From the NCBI RefSeq assembly GCF_014205335.1, contig NZ_JACHNH010000001.1, forward strand, positions 5,822,501 to 5,886,500: a DNA stretch of 64,000 nucleotides, given 5' to 3'. This document shows positions 53,401 to 62,235 of the stretch, piece after piece. Numbering within the stretch: the stretch's first letter is position 1; each line of letters starts with the position of its first letter. Position numbers and translations under genes: made by a program. Source of the DNA: Amorphoplanes digitatis. GTDB lineage: Bacteria > Actinomycetota > Actinomycetes > Mycobacteriales > Micromonosporaceae. Under the pieces are notes generated by a model. It was not told the origin of the DNA. It saw only the letters and a list, made by a program, of their open reading frames with translations, and searched no databases.

Positions 53401-54582
53401 ATGTTCCGGATCTCGGAGGACCACGAGGCCCTGCGCGAGGCGGTCCGGGCCGTCGCCCGGGACAAGATCGCCCCGTACGCGGCGGAGGTCGACCAGGCGG
53501 CACGCTTCCCGCAGGAGGCGTACGACGCCCTGGTCGCGACGGACTTCCACGCGCCGCACGTGCCGGAGCAGTACGGCGGGGCCGGCGCGGACGCGCTGGC
53601 AACCTGCATCGTGATCGAGGAGGTGGCCCGGGTCTGCGCCACGTCGTCGCTCATACCCGGCTGCAACAAGCTGGGCAGCCTGCCGCTGATGCTCGGCGGC
53701 TCCGAGGAGCTCAAGCGGCGTTACCTCACGCCTCTGGCCCGGGGCACCGCCGCGTTCTCGTACGGCCTGTCGGAGCGGGAGGCGGGCAGCGACACCGCCT
53801 CGATGACCACCCGGGCCACGCCGGACGGCGACGGGTGGATCCTCAACGGCCAGAAGTCGTGGATCACCAACGCCGGCTTCTCCGAGTACTACACCGTGCT
53901 GGCCGTGACGGACCCGGACGGCAGGCGCGGCGCCAACGTCAGCGCGTTCGTGGTGGAGAAGTCCGACGCCGGGTTCTCCTTCGGCGCCAAGGAGCGCAAG
54001 CTCGGCATCAAGGGCTCACCGACCCGGGAGCTGCACTTCGACAACGTACGCCTGCCGGCCGACCGCATGATCGGCGCGCCCGGCGAGGGCCTGAAGATCG
54101 CCCTGCGGACGCTGGACCACACCCGCGTGACGATCGGCGCCCAGGCGGTCGGCATCGCGCAGGGCGCGCTGGACTGCGCGCTCGACTACGTGAAGGAGCG
54201 CACCCAGTTCGGCAAGCGGATCGCCGAGTTCCAGGGCATCCAGTTCATGCTCGCCGAAATGGCCATGACCCTGGAGGCCGCGCGGCAGCTGGTGTACGCC
54301 GCCGCGGCGAAGTCCGAACGCGACGACCCCGACCTGCCGTTCTTCGGCGCGGCCGCGAAATGCTACGCCTCGGACGTCGCCATGCGGGTCACCACCGACG
54401 CGGTCCAGCTGCTCGGCGGGTACGGCTACACGCAGGACTTCCCGGCCGAGCGCATGATGCGCGACGCGAAGATCACCCAGATCTACGAGGGCACCAACCA
54501 GATCCAGCGGATCGTGATGGCACGCCAGCTGCTGGCACAGGGGCGTGCCCCTCTGGTTGCCCCGACGGCCCTCCCCCGGTAA
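53401..54582 (+). CDS. Acyl-CoA dehydrogenase
   Basis: A 393-residue FAD enzyme that makes the 2,3-double bond of an acyl-CoA. 'YGLSEREAGSDTASMTTRA', 'WILNGQKSWITNAG', 'RTQFGKRIAEFQGIQFMLA' and 'QLLGGYGYTQDFPAERMMRDAK' cover all family blocks, and the catalytic base is the Glu of 'IYEGTNQIQR'. It ends the MFS-YeiH operon; the ATG at 53401 follows AGGAGA. The acyl group is unknown. Confidence 0.92.
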   Translation: MFRISEDHEALREAVRAVARDKIAPYAAEVDQAARFPQEAYDALVATDFHAPHVPEQYGGAGADALATCIVIEEVARVCATSSLIPGCNKLGSLPLMLGGSEELKRRYLTPLARGTAAFSYGLSEREAGSDTASMTTRATPDGDGWILNGQKSWITNAGFSEYYTVLAVTDPDGRRGANVSAFVVEKSDAGFSFGAKERKLGIKGSPTRELHFDNVRLPADRMIGAPGEGLKIALRTLDHTRVTIGAQAVGIAQGALDCALDYVKERTQFGKRIAEFQGIQFMLAEMAMTLEAARQLVYAAAAKSERDDPDLPFFGAAAKCYASDVAMRVTTDAVQLLGGYGYTQDFPAERMMRDAKITQIYEGTNQIQRIVMARQLLAQGRAPLVAPTALPR

Positions 54583-54606
54583 GGGTCACCGCCCGACACT
54601 GAGGGA

Positions 54607-57600
54607 ATGCCCGATCGGCAGCGCGAGGACGCACCCGTACCCGAGCGCGCGTCCGCGGCACCCGCCCGGAGCACGGACGGGCCCGACCCCGTGGCCGCCG
54701 CGCTGCTCGGGCTCCGGCTGGGCGGGGCGCAGATCCCGGCCTCGGTCGTCGCCCGCGCCACGCTGCCGAATCACCTGCTGGCGCCGCTGCTGTCCGGCCG
54801 CACACCGATGACCTCGCCCGGCGACGGCGTCGAGCGGGCCGCCCGGGAGGCCACCGGGGACGGCCCGGCGGTCGGGGCGCGGCTGCACACCGGCGACGAG
54901 GCGGCCTCGGTCGCCGCATTGTTGCAGGCCAGGGCCGTCACGTACGGCGGGGACGTCTACCTCGGCGCCGGGCAGTCGCCGTCCGCGGGGCTGCTGGCGC
55001 ACGAGCTCGCGCACGTCCGGCAGCAGGCCGGCGGCGCGCCCTACTTCGCCCGCGACGACCTGACCCAGATGTCGATCGGCGCCGACTACGCGCACGCGCT
55101 CGGCGGTGATTCCCTGCAGAGCGCGATCGCCGACCTGCGGGGGCGGCTGCCCGGGCTCACCGACCCGGCCGACCGGATGGCGGCCGAGGGCAACCTGGCG
55201 GTGCTGGAGCAGGAGGCCGCCGCCGACGCCGACTTCTCCCGGGCGTACGCGCCGAGCGTGGTGGAGCTGGGCCCGGACGCGCTGGAGGCCTCGATCGGCA
55301 TGTCCGTCGCGGCGCCGCAGTCGGTGGCGGCCGGGCCGATCGCCGCGGCCGGGCTCGTGCGCGACCAACTGCTCGCCGATTACGTCCGGCAGACCCGCGC
55401 CATGCTGCTGTTCCGGATGGACGCCACCGCGCAGTTCCTGGACACGGTGGCGCGGCAGAAGCTGACCAACCCGCAGGGCGCGGTCAGCGAGGAGACCGTG
55501 GCGATGCTGCGCACCGCGGCGGTCGAGGCGAACCGGCTCGGCGAGCGGGTGTGGATCTCCAAGCGGCTTGTCGACTCGATCGAGTTCCTGCTGGCCAACG
55601 AGCCGCCGCCGGGCAGCCCGGCGCCGCAGCTCGCCCGCGTGCAGACGATCGGCAGTCACCAGTACATCAGCCAGTTCTACGCGCACGGCACCATGCTGTC
55701 CCGGGGCTATCCGCCGGAGCTGCCCGACGTGCTCGCCGCCCTGGACCGGCTCGGGCTACCGCCGGCGGTGACCGAGGACGAGGTCACCGCGAGCATCCGC
55801 GAGTACCTGCATCCGATGGACGCGTGGGACCTGGGCATGGAGGTGATGGAGCGGCAGGGCCGGGTCGCCGACTGGGGACCGAACGTCGTCGGGGAACGGT
55901 ACGAGTGGCAGGGCGCCAAGCCGTCCGACGACGAGATCCGGGCGGCCGGGGTGGCCGCGGCGATCGCCGACCCGCAGCGCCGCGAGGCCGAACGCACCAT
56001 CCTGCAGTCGGTGCACCGGCCCGCACCCGAGGACGAGATCGGCGTCCTGGACATCGGCGCCGTCCATCCGGCGTACAACTACGTTGCCCTGCGGTTCGTG
56101 CTGGAACGGTTCCTGGCCGACGCGCGGGTGCGGCTGGCCGACGACATGGGCGCCCTGGACCGGCACCTGGACAGCGTGCCGCCGCTGCGCGGCTACGTCT
56201 CCGGCTGGATGGTGTTCCTCAACGAGTTCCTCAAGGGACGCGGCTACCGCCCCATCGTCGACCCGGACGAGGTCGACGCGAACAACGTGATCGCCAAGCT
56301 GAACGAGATCCTGGCCGCGCTGGCGAGCACCCGCGCCAAGGTGGCCGGCGACGACGACTACCTGTACGACTCCGGCATCATGCCGGCGCTCGCCCCGATC
56401 ATCGACCTGTACGCGCAGGTCGACCCGAAGTACGGCGAGTGGATCCGCGCCGTCATCAAGAGCAACGACCGGTGGCGCGAGATCGTCTCGGTGCTGCTGG
56501 GCGCCGCCGCGCTGATCGGCTTCGGGCTGGCCGCGGTGCTCACCGGCGGGCTCGCGGTCGGCGGGCTGGCGGTCGGCGTCGGCGCAACGGTGGGCGGCGC
56601 GGTGCGCTCCCGCGGCCGGGCCGACGAGCTACAGGCGATGGCCCTGTCCGGCCTCGGTGGCTTCGACGCGGCGGCGGTGGCGAACTTCGTGGCCTGGATC
56701 GACGCCGCATCGGCGGTGCTGACGGTCGCACCGGTGCTGATCGGCGGCGTACGGGCGGCGGCCGGTGAGATGTCGGTGGCGCTGCGGGCGAGCCGCACCG
56801 TCGAGAGCACCGCGCTGGTCCGCGCCGGGCCGACCGGCCTGGTCTCGCTGCCGCGGGCCGCCGGGCGGACCCTGGAGTGGGAGTTCGCCGACGTGGTGTT
56901 CGACCCGCTGACCGGCGAGGCGCGGGTGTTCGCCAAGCACCTGAGCAGCGGCGAGATCTTCCATCTGCGGGTGAACCCCGCCACCGGCGACGGCACGCTC
57001 ACCCACGTGGCGAGCGGCACCACCGTGCCGATCGCCGGCGGCCGTCCGGTGCCGGCGCGGCCGCTGCTCACCGCCGGCGACCCCGTCCCGGCCTCCACGA
57101 GCGCGCCCACGCCAACCCTCACGCCGGTGCAGCCGCAGGTGCTGCCCCTGACGGCGGGCGGGCCGGAGGGCGCGTTCACCGGCACCGTGCAGATCATCCG
57201 GCCGCTGGACGCGCAGACCCCGGTGTGGATCAACCAGGGCAGCCGGGTGTTCCACCCGCCCTGGTCGCGCGGGTACGGCATGGGCCAGGCGGGCCGGCTG
57301 GAGACGTACGAGCGGGCGCTGGCGCTCGGGCTGCGGATGACCGAGACGGGCATGGCGGTCACCGAGGTCACCGTCACCCCGTTGCAGGGCACCTTCGTCA
57401 CGCTGCGCGGCGACCTCGAGCAGTTCCGGGCGTTCCTGCGCCGCACCACCGGCGTCGTCCGGGTGGACCTGCCGGCCAGCGCGGAGGCGGTGCAGGGCGG
57501 CACCGCGGCGGTGGCCCGCACCGACATCCCCGGCTTCGAGAACCAGCGCTGGGTCGGCGGATCGACGAACACCCGGGTGGTGCTGCGCGACCCGCCGCCG

Positions 57601-57900
57601 CAGGTGGTGCAGTCGCCGTTCAACACGCCGCAGGCGCACGGGCACGCCGAGGAGATGCTGGCCAACCAGATGATCCGCGACCTGCAGGGCCTGCCGCCCG
57701 AGACGCTGCGCGGCCGCACCATCCGGGTGATCGTCGAACAGGAGCCGTGCGCGTTCTGCATGGCGGGCATGGTCGACGCGGAGGCGCACGCCGGAACCCT
57801 GCAACAGTGGAGCCGGCAGTTGCCGCTGGTCACCATCGAGATCTGGAACGCGCGCACGATGCAGCTGCTGCGCATTCGCGGCGGCGCCGTCATCCCGTAA
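54607..57900 (+). CDS. DUF4157 polymorphic toxin with C-terminal zinc deaminase tip
   Basis: A 1097-residue protein. Residues 75-145 are a DUF4157 (eCIS-core) domain with 'VGARLHTGDEAASVAALLQA' and a metalloprotease-like 'HELAHVRQQ' (His132, Glu133, His136). A helical middle region has one strongly hydrophobic Gly/Ala stretch (about 624-660). The last 100 residues carry the cytidine-deaminase zinc signature: 'HAEEML' (His1013, Glu1015) and 'EPCAFC' (Cys1048, Cys1051). DUF4157 proteins are common cargos of contractile injection systems. A deaminase tip would edit DNA, RNA or a nucleotide in the target; which one is unknown. No known immunity gene follows. The ATG at 54607 has only a very close GAGGGA site. 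Confidence 0.82.
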   Translation: MPDRQREDAPVPERASAAPARSTDGPDPVAAALLGLRLGGAQIPASVVARATLPNHLLAPLLSGRTPMTSPGDGVERAAREATGDGPAVGARLHTGDEAASVAALLQARAVTYGGDVYLGAGQSPSAGLLAHELAHVRQQAGGAPYFARDDLTQMSIGADYAHALGGDSLQSAIADLRGRLPGLTDPADRMAAEGNLAVLEQEAAADADFSRAYAPSVVELGPDALEASIGMSVAAPQSVAAGPIAAAGLVRDQLLADYVRQTRAMLLFRMDATAQFLDTVARQKLTNPQGAVSEETVAMLRTAAVEANRLGERVWISKRLVDSIEFLLANEPPPGSPAPQLARVQTIGSHQYISQFYAHGTMLSRGYPPELPDVLAALDRLGLPPAVTEDEVTASIREYLHPMDAWDLGMEVMERQGRVADWGPNVVGERYEWQGAKPSDDEIRAAGVAAAIADPQRREAERTILQSVHRPAPEDEIGVLDIGAVHPAYNYVALRFVLERFLADARVRLADDMGALDRHLDSVPPLRGYVSGWMVFLNEFLKGRGYRPIVDPDEVDANNVIAKLNEILAALASTRAKVAGDDDYLYDSGIMPALAPIIDLYAQVDPKYGEWIRAVIKSNDRWREIVSVLLGAAALIGFGLAAVLTGGLAVGGLAVGVGATVGGAVRSRGRADELQAMALSGLGGFDAAAVANFVAWIDAASAVLTVAPVLIGGVRAAAGEMSVALRASRTVESTALVRAGPTGLVSLPRAAGRTLEWEFADVVFDPLTGEARVFAKHLSSGEIFHLRVNPATGDGTLTHVASGTTVPIAGGRPVPARPLLTAGDPVPASTSAPTPTLTPVQPQVLPLTAGGPEGAFTGTVQIIRPLDAQTPVWINQGSRVFHPPWSRGYGMGQAGRLETYERALALGLRMTETGMAVTEVTVTPLQGTFVTLRGDLEQFRAFLRRTTGVVRVDLPASAEAVQGGTAAVARTDIPGFENQRWVGGSTNTRVVLRDPPPQVVQSPFNTPQAHGHAEEMLANQMIRDLQGLPPETLRGRTIRVIVEQEPCAFCMAGMVDAEAHAGTLQQWSRQLPLVTIEIWNARTMQLLRIRGGAVIP

Positions 57901-57917
57901 TCCCTTACAGTGGCGAA

Positions 57918-58503
57918 ATGAGCGAGGAGCTGGTGCCGCGCCCTCCCGAATGGCGCATGTCCGACGCCGATCGCAACCCGAGTCGCCGAGCGGTTGCAGC
58001 AGGCGCTCGGCGAGGGGCGTCTCTCGCTGGAGGAGTTCGAGCAGCGGCTGTCGGCGGTGCTGGCGGCGCGCACGTTCGGCGAGGTCGCGCCGTACGTCGC
58101 CGACATACCGGGCGGCACGGTGGTCGCCGCGCCGGCGCCGGAGTTCACGGAGCTGCGCACCACGGCCGCGACCCTGAAGCGCCAGGGCACGTGGGTCGTT
58201 CCCCGGCGGCTGCTGGCCACGGCCCGGGCCGGCTCGGTGAAGCTCGACTTCACCGACGCCGTCATCGGCCACAGCGTCGTCGAGATCGAGCTCAACGTCT
58301 CGGCCGGGACGACGACGCTGGTCCTGCCGGCCGGCGCCTCGGCGGACATCGACGGCGTGGAGTTCATCGCGGGCTCCGCCAGCGTGCAGGGCGTTCCCGC
58401 GCACGCGGCGGGTGCCGGCCGGCACTTCGTGGTGCACGGCAAGCAGCGCGCCGGCCGCCTGATCGTCCGCCATCAGCGCCGCTTCCTGCGGTGGCGATGG
58501 TGA
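57918..58503 (+). pseudogene. DUF1707 gene with +1 frameshift
   Basis: ATG at 57918 opens 'MSEELVPRPPEWRMSDADRN', the normal DUF1707 start, but the rest ('RVAERLQQALGEGRLSLEEF', 'LDFTDAVIGHSVVEIEL') continues in the next frame. One extra C in the run at 57977-57979 explains this. With one C removed the protein is an intact DUF1707/DUF2154-like protein of about 194 residues. It is either a recent frameshift mutation, a phase-variable site or a sequencing error. Confidence 0.75.
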
Positions 58504-58531
58504 CGAGCCCTCCCGCCGGGGAGGGCTCGTC
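58502..58531. terminator. Terminator-like hairpin between convergent genes
   Basis: GACGAGCCCTCCC pairs perfectly with GGGAGGGCTCGTC around GCCG. It overlaps the end of the DUF1707 gene and faces a convergent gene; there is no T tract. Confidence 0.6.
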
Positions 58532-58549
58532 GGCTCGGAAGCGGATGGT

Positions 58550-59065
58550 TCAGGTGATGATGGAACCGGGCGAGAGGAACCTTCCCCTGATCGGCGGGTA
58601 GCCGTCGTTCCAGGTCACGACGGCATCCATGATGCTCTGTACGCGCCCCGAGGTGCCGTCGAAGGGCACCCGGTGATTGCAGGTCCCGGCCGCGCCGATG
58701 ATCACCGGGCAGGGCAGCACCGGTGCGAGGATGACGCCGCGCTGGGCGATGCCGACGGTCATGAAGATGGCGTCGGTCTCGGACGCCAGCTGGCCGTCAT
58801 CGGTCCACCGGCAGGCGACCGCCCAGGTCACGTTGAGGAAGCCGCCGGAAACGGTGACGTCGTTGCCGTAGCTGACGTCGCAGCGGATCGGGGCACCGGC
58901 GACATTCACGCTGATCGGCGCCGGCTTGGCGGCGGCGGCGCTGAACACGGCGCGCGGGCTGGCCGCCTGCGCGCCGGCCGGCGCGACGACGAGGGCGAGT
59001 CCGGCCGTCGCGGCGGCCAGGACGGCGAGGAGACGACGAAGAGGCGGTAACCGTCGCGGTTTCAT
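58550..59065 (-). CDS. Secreted protein, hypothetical
   Basis: A 171-residue exported protein: an Arg-rich start, a hydrophobic core and a cleavage after 'GAQAA' (about residue 35), then a beta-rich domain ('APIRCDVSYGNDVTVSGGFL', 'VAPVLPCPVI'-like 'APVLPCPVIIGAAGTCNHR') with four Cys. I recognise no family. The ATG at 59065 follows AAGGAG. Confidence 0.7.
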   Translation of the reverse strand: MKPRRLPPLRRLLAVLAAATAGLALVVAPAGAQAASPRAVFSAAAAKPAPISVNVAGAPIRCDVSYGNDVTVSGGFLNVTWAVACRWTDDGQLASETDAIFMTVGIAQRGVILAPVLPCPVIIGAAGTCNHRVPFDGTSGRVQSIMDAVVTWNDGYPPIRGRFLSPGSIIT

Positions 59066-59155
59066 GGCTCTCCTTGATGGATGGAGGCGACTGTGGTTAC
59101 CGGTGATGTTTTCGGCGACGACTGGACCTCGGCTGGAAGTCGACTGGACGCCTCG

Positions 59156-59620
59156 TCAGTCGAGGCAGAACTCGTTGCCCTCGGGGTCGGTCATCACGAT
59201 GAAACCGGCGCTCAGCGGGGGTGCGGGCTCGTCACGGCGTACCCGCTTCGCGCCCAGCGCGACGAGCCGGTCGCACTCGGCCTCCAGCGCCGCCATCCGC
59301 TCCTCGCCCTGTAGCCCGGGAGCCGCACGGACGTCGAGATGCACCCGGTTTTTCGCGACCTTCTCCTCGGGCACCTGCTGGAAGAAGATCCGTGGGCCTC
59401 TGCCGGTCGGGTCCTCGATGGCCGATCGCGTGTTGTGCTGCTCCTTGGGCACGCCGACCCGTACGAGGAAGTCCTCCCACGCGGCCAGCGGATCGGCGCC
59501 CTCGGGCAGCTCGACCCCGGGCGGCCCGGGGTGCACGTAGCCCAGCGCGTCGCGCCAGAACGAGGACAGCGCGCGCGGGTCGAGTGCGTCGAAGGTGACC
59601 TGGATGTCTTTTGTGTTCAT
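59156..59620 (-). CDS. VOC (glyoxalase/dioxygenase-like) family protein
   Basis: A 154-residue protein with the VOC-type pattern: 'VTFDALDPRALSSFWRDALGY' at the start, 'RIFFQQVPEEKVAKNRVHLDV' in the middle and 'FIVMTDPEGNEFCLD' at the end. The group has enzymes and binding proteins for small molecules; many like it are drug- or toxin-binding. The ATG at 59620 is preferred over a GTG three codons earlier. It stands alone between a secreted-protein gene and the radical SAM gene. Confidence 0.85.
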   Translation of the reverse strand: MNTKDIQVTFDALDPRALSSFWRDALGYVHPGPPGVELPEGADPLAAWEDFLVRVGVPKEQHNTRSAIEDPTGRGPRIFFQQVPEEKVAKNRVHLDVRAAPGLQGEERMAALEAECDRLVALGAKRVRRDEPAPPLSAGFIVMTDPEGNEFCLD

Positions 59621-59660
59621 GGCATCCACCCTGCCACCGATTGCGGACAGAACAGGACCG

Positions 59661-61031
59661 TTATCGGCGGTGGAACCTGTTCAGCGCCGCCTCCAGCAGC
59701 GGCAGGGCGCGCAGCACCTGACCGGAGCGGATGAGCGCGTCCCAGACCGGCTCGAACTTCTTCCAGCCGCCCGCGTACGCGAGATGGCGCAGGCGGTCGC
59801 CGCCCGGCTTGCCGGCGGCGCCGCGCCAGATGGCGGGCCAGGTGTAGAAGTTCCGGTACGCACGCCAGTAGCCCGCCTCGAGCTGCTCGGCGCTCATCCC
59901 GCGCGGCCGGTGCACGACGTGCCGGGTGTCGTACAGGTCCCAGTCGCGGTGCACGATCCGGTCGGCCGCGTCCATCCGGCGGAACAGGGCGGTGCCCGGG
60001 TACGGCGTCATGATGTGGAACGTCGCGGTCTCCAGCCCGGTGGCGACCGCCCAGTCGACCGTACGGTCGAAGACGTCGGGGCCGTCTCCGTCCATCCCGA
60101 AGACGAAGCTGGCGTTGATCATCGCGCCCGCGTCGTGCACCCGCCGCGTCACGGCCTCGTAGCTGCGGCCGACGTTCTGCCGCTTGCGCTGCTCGGTCAG
60201 GTTGGCCTCGTTGATCGTCTCGAAGCCGACGAACACGCTGCGCATCCCGGCCGCGACGGCCTTCTCCAGCAGGCCGGGCGCGAGGATCGCGTCGACCGTG
60301 CTCGCGGCCTGCCAGACCCGGCCCATGCCGGCCATGCCGTCGAAGAGCGCCTCGGCGAAGCGCCGGTTGCCGAACAGGTGGTCGTCGAGGAAGTACAGGT
60401 GCCGCCCGGGCAGCCGCTCGATCTCGGCGAGGGCGTCGTCCACCAGCTGGGTGTAGAAGGACCTGCCGCCGGTGAAGAACGCGTCCTTGTAGCAGAAGTC
60501 GCAGTGGTGCGGGCAGCCCCGGGACACGACGATCGAGTTGGGCACGAGATAGCGCTCCCGCTTGATCAGGTCGCGCCGGATCGGCGGTAGCCCCTTCAGG
60601 GTGCGCTCGGTGGACACGTACCGGCTCGCCGGCTCGCCGGCCCGGAAGTCGTCCAGGAAGCGCGGCCAGGTGTCCTCGCCCGGCCCGAGGAAGATCGCGT
60701 CGGCGTGCGCGGCGGCCTCGTCGGGCAGCGAGGTCACGTGCAGCCCGCCGAGCGCCACGAAGACGCCGCGCTCGCGGTACCGGTCGGCCAGCTCGTAGCC
60801 GCGCCGCGCCGAGGTGATGTACACCTGGATCACCACCAGGTCGGGCCGGTCGTCCGCGACCCGCGTGTCGATCCGCTCCACGTGCTCGTCGAGGATCCGC
60901 ACCTCGTCGTCGTCGCGCAGGTAGCCGGCCAGCGTCGCCAGCCCGAGCGGCGGGAACAACGAGTACTTGACCGGGCGGAACAGCGGGCTGGTCGCCTCGG
61001 TCAACGCGGGCAGGATCATCGTCACACGCAT
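59661..61031 (-). CDS. B12-binding-type radical SAM enzyme
   Basis: A 456-residue enzyme. Residues 1-140 form a Rossmann-like cobalamin-binding-type domain ('PPLGLATLAGYLRD', 'FVALGGLHVTSLPDEA'), and the radical SAM domain follows with the [4Fe-4S] motif 'CPHHCDFC' (Cys173, Cys177, Cys180) and 'FVFGMDGDGPDVFDRTVDWA'. Such BchE/P-methylase-like proteins methylate or cyclise unactivated carbons. No pathway genes surround it. A TAGCGT box 7 nt before the ATG at 61031 suggests a leaderless message. Confidence 0.88.
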   Translation of the reverse strand: MRVTMILPALTEATSPLFRPVKYSLFPPLGLATLAGYLRDDDEVRILDEHVERIDTRVADDRPDLVVIQVYITSARRGYELADRYRERGVFVALGGLHVTSLPDEAAAHADAIFLGPGEDTWPRFLDDFRAGEPASRYVSTERTLKGLPPIRRDLIKRERYLVPNSIVVSRGCPHHCDFCYKDAFFTGGRSFYTQLVDDALAEIERLPGRHLYFLDDHLFGNRRFAEALFDGMAGMGRVWQAASTVDAILAPGLLEKAVAAGMRSVFVGFETINEANLTEQRKRQNVGRSYEAVTRRVHDAGAMINASFVFGMDGDGPDVFDRTVDWAVATGLETATFHIMTPYPGTALFRRMDAADRIVHRDWDLYDTRHVVHRPRGMSAEQLEAGYWRAYRNFYTWPAIWRGAAGKPGGDRLRHLAYAGGWKKFEPVWDALIRSGQVLRALPLLEAALNRFHRR

Positions 61032-61084
61032 GCCGGAAACGCTAGGCAGCCGATGTGGAGAATCGGCGCGGCAGCGGTGAAGGG

Positions 61085-62233
61085 TTAGTGGTCGTAGCCG
61101 AAGAGCTTCGCGGCCAGGTCGGCCATCACCTCGCTGGCGCCCGCGCCGATGCCGAGGATCCGGGTGTCGCGGTAGTGCCGCTCCACCTCCGTCTCGCGCA
61201 TGTACCCCATCCCGCCGTGCAGCTGCACCGCCTCGTCGACCACGTACTTGCAGGCCTCCACCGCTGCGTTCTTCGCCAGGCACGCCTCACCGGCGACCTG
61301 GTCGCCGGCCGCGTGCCGGGCCGCCACCGTCCGGGTGTACGCGCGGGCCAGCTCGATGCGCTGCCGCATCTGCACCAGCTTGTGGCGCACCACCTGCCGG
61401 GCCACCAGCGGCTTGCCGAACGTCTCGCGGGAGCGCGCGTAGCCGAGGGTCAGGTCGAGGCACCGCTGCGCCACCGAGTACGCGTGCACCGCCGCGATGA
61501 TCCGTTCGGGCACGAACACCTGGGCGATCAGCATGAACCCGCCGTTCTCGGCGCCGACCAGGTTGCGGGCGGGCACCCGGCAGTCGGTGAACGACAGCTC
61601 CGCGGTGTCCGAGCAGAGCCAGCCCATCTTGTCGAGCTTGCGCGACACCGAGAAGCCGGGCGTGCCCTTCTCGATGACGATCAGGCTGATGCCGGACGCG
61701 CCGGGGCCGCCGGTACGCACCGCGGTGGTCACGAAGTCGGCGCGGGTGCCGGAGGTGATGAACATCTTGGCGCCGTTGACGACGTAGTCGTCGCCGTCGC
61801 GGACCGCGGTGGTGCGCAGCGCGGCGACGTCCGAGCCGGCGTCCGGCTCGGTGACGCCGAGCGAGCAGACCACGTCGCCGGCCAGTGCGGGCCGGACGAA
61901 CCGGTCGATCAGCGCGGGGTCGCCGGTCGCGATCATGTGCGGCAGGGCGATGCCGTGGGTGAACAGCGCGGCGTGGCAGCCGGACGATCCGCCCGCCTCG
62001 AGGAAGGCCTCGGTGGCGACGACCGTGTCGATGGTGTCGCCGCCGTCGCCGCCGTGCTCCTCGGCGAAGCCGACGCCGTACAGCCCGGCCTTGGCGGCGC
62101 GGCGGTGCAGGTCGCGCGGGATCTCGCCGGCACGCTCCCAGTCGTCGAGGTGCGGGGTGATCTCACGGCGGACGAACTGCGCGGTGGACTGGCGCAGCGC
62201 CGTCCGCTCGGTGGTCTCGAAGGGGTCGTCCAT
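61085..62233 (-). CDS. Acyl-CoA dehydrogenase
   Basis: A 382-residue FAD enzyme. 'SLGVTEPDAGSDVAALRTTA', 'YVVNGAKMFITSG', 'RETFGKPLVARQVVRHKLVQ' and 'QLHGGMGYMRETEVERHYRD' show the family. The usual C-terminal Glu is replaced ('LGIGAGASEVM'), and 'VFVPERIIAA' offers Glu in the position used by isovaleryl- and long-chain-type enzymes. The ATG at 62233 follows AAGGAG. It lies 2 bp after the TetR stop, so it is cotranscribed with that regulator. Confidence 0.9.
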   Translation of the reverse strand: MDDPFETTERTALRQSTAQFVRREITPHLDDWERAGEIPRDLHRRAAKAGLYGVGFAEEHGGDGGDTIDTVVATEAFLEAGGSSGCHAALFTHGIALPHMIATGDPALIDRFVRPALAGDVVCSLGVTEPDAGSDVAALRTTAVRDGDDYVVNGAKMFITSGTRADFVTTAVRTGGPGASGISLIVIEKGTPGFSVSRKLDKMGWLCSDTAELSFTDCRVPARNLVGAENGGFMLIAQVFVPERIIAAVHAYSVAQRCLDLTLGYARSRETFGKPLVARQVVRHKLVQMRQRIELARAYTRTVAARHAAGDQVAGEACLAKNAAVEACKYVVDEAVQLHGGMGYMRETEVERHYRDTRILGIGAGASEVMADLAAKLFGYDH

Positions 62234-62235
62234 GA

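Noticed and set aside
53401..54582. The acyl-CoA dehydrogenase as a 3-sulfinopropionyl-CoA desulfinase
   Set aside because: The neighbour is a putative sulfur-anion exporter, but the normal catalytic Glu in YEGTN is present, so a standard dehydrogenase is more likely.
57640..57780. The tip as a DddA (SCP1.201-type) double-strand DNA deaminase
   Set aside because: The spacing between HAEE and PCxxC and the sequence after it do not match the DddA pattern I know; only the general deaminase fold is claimed.
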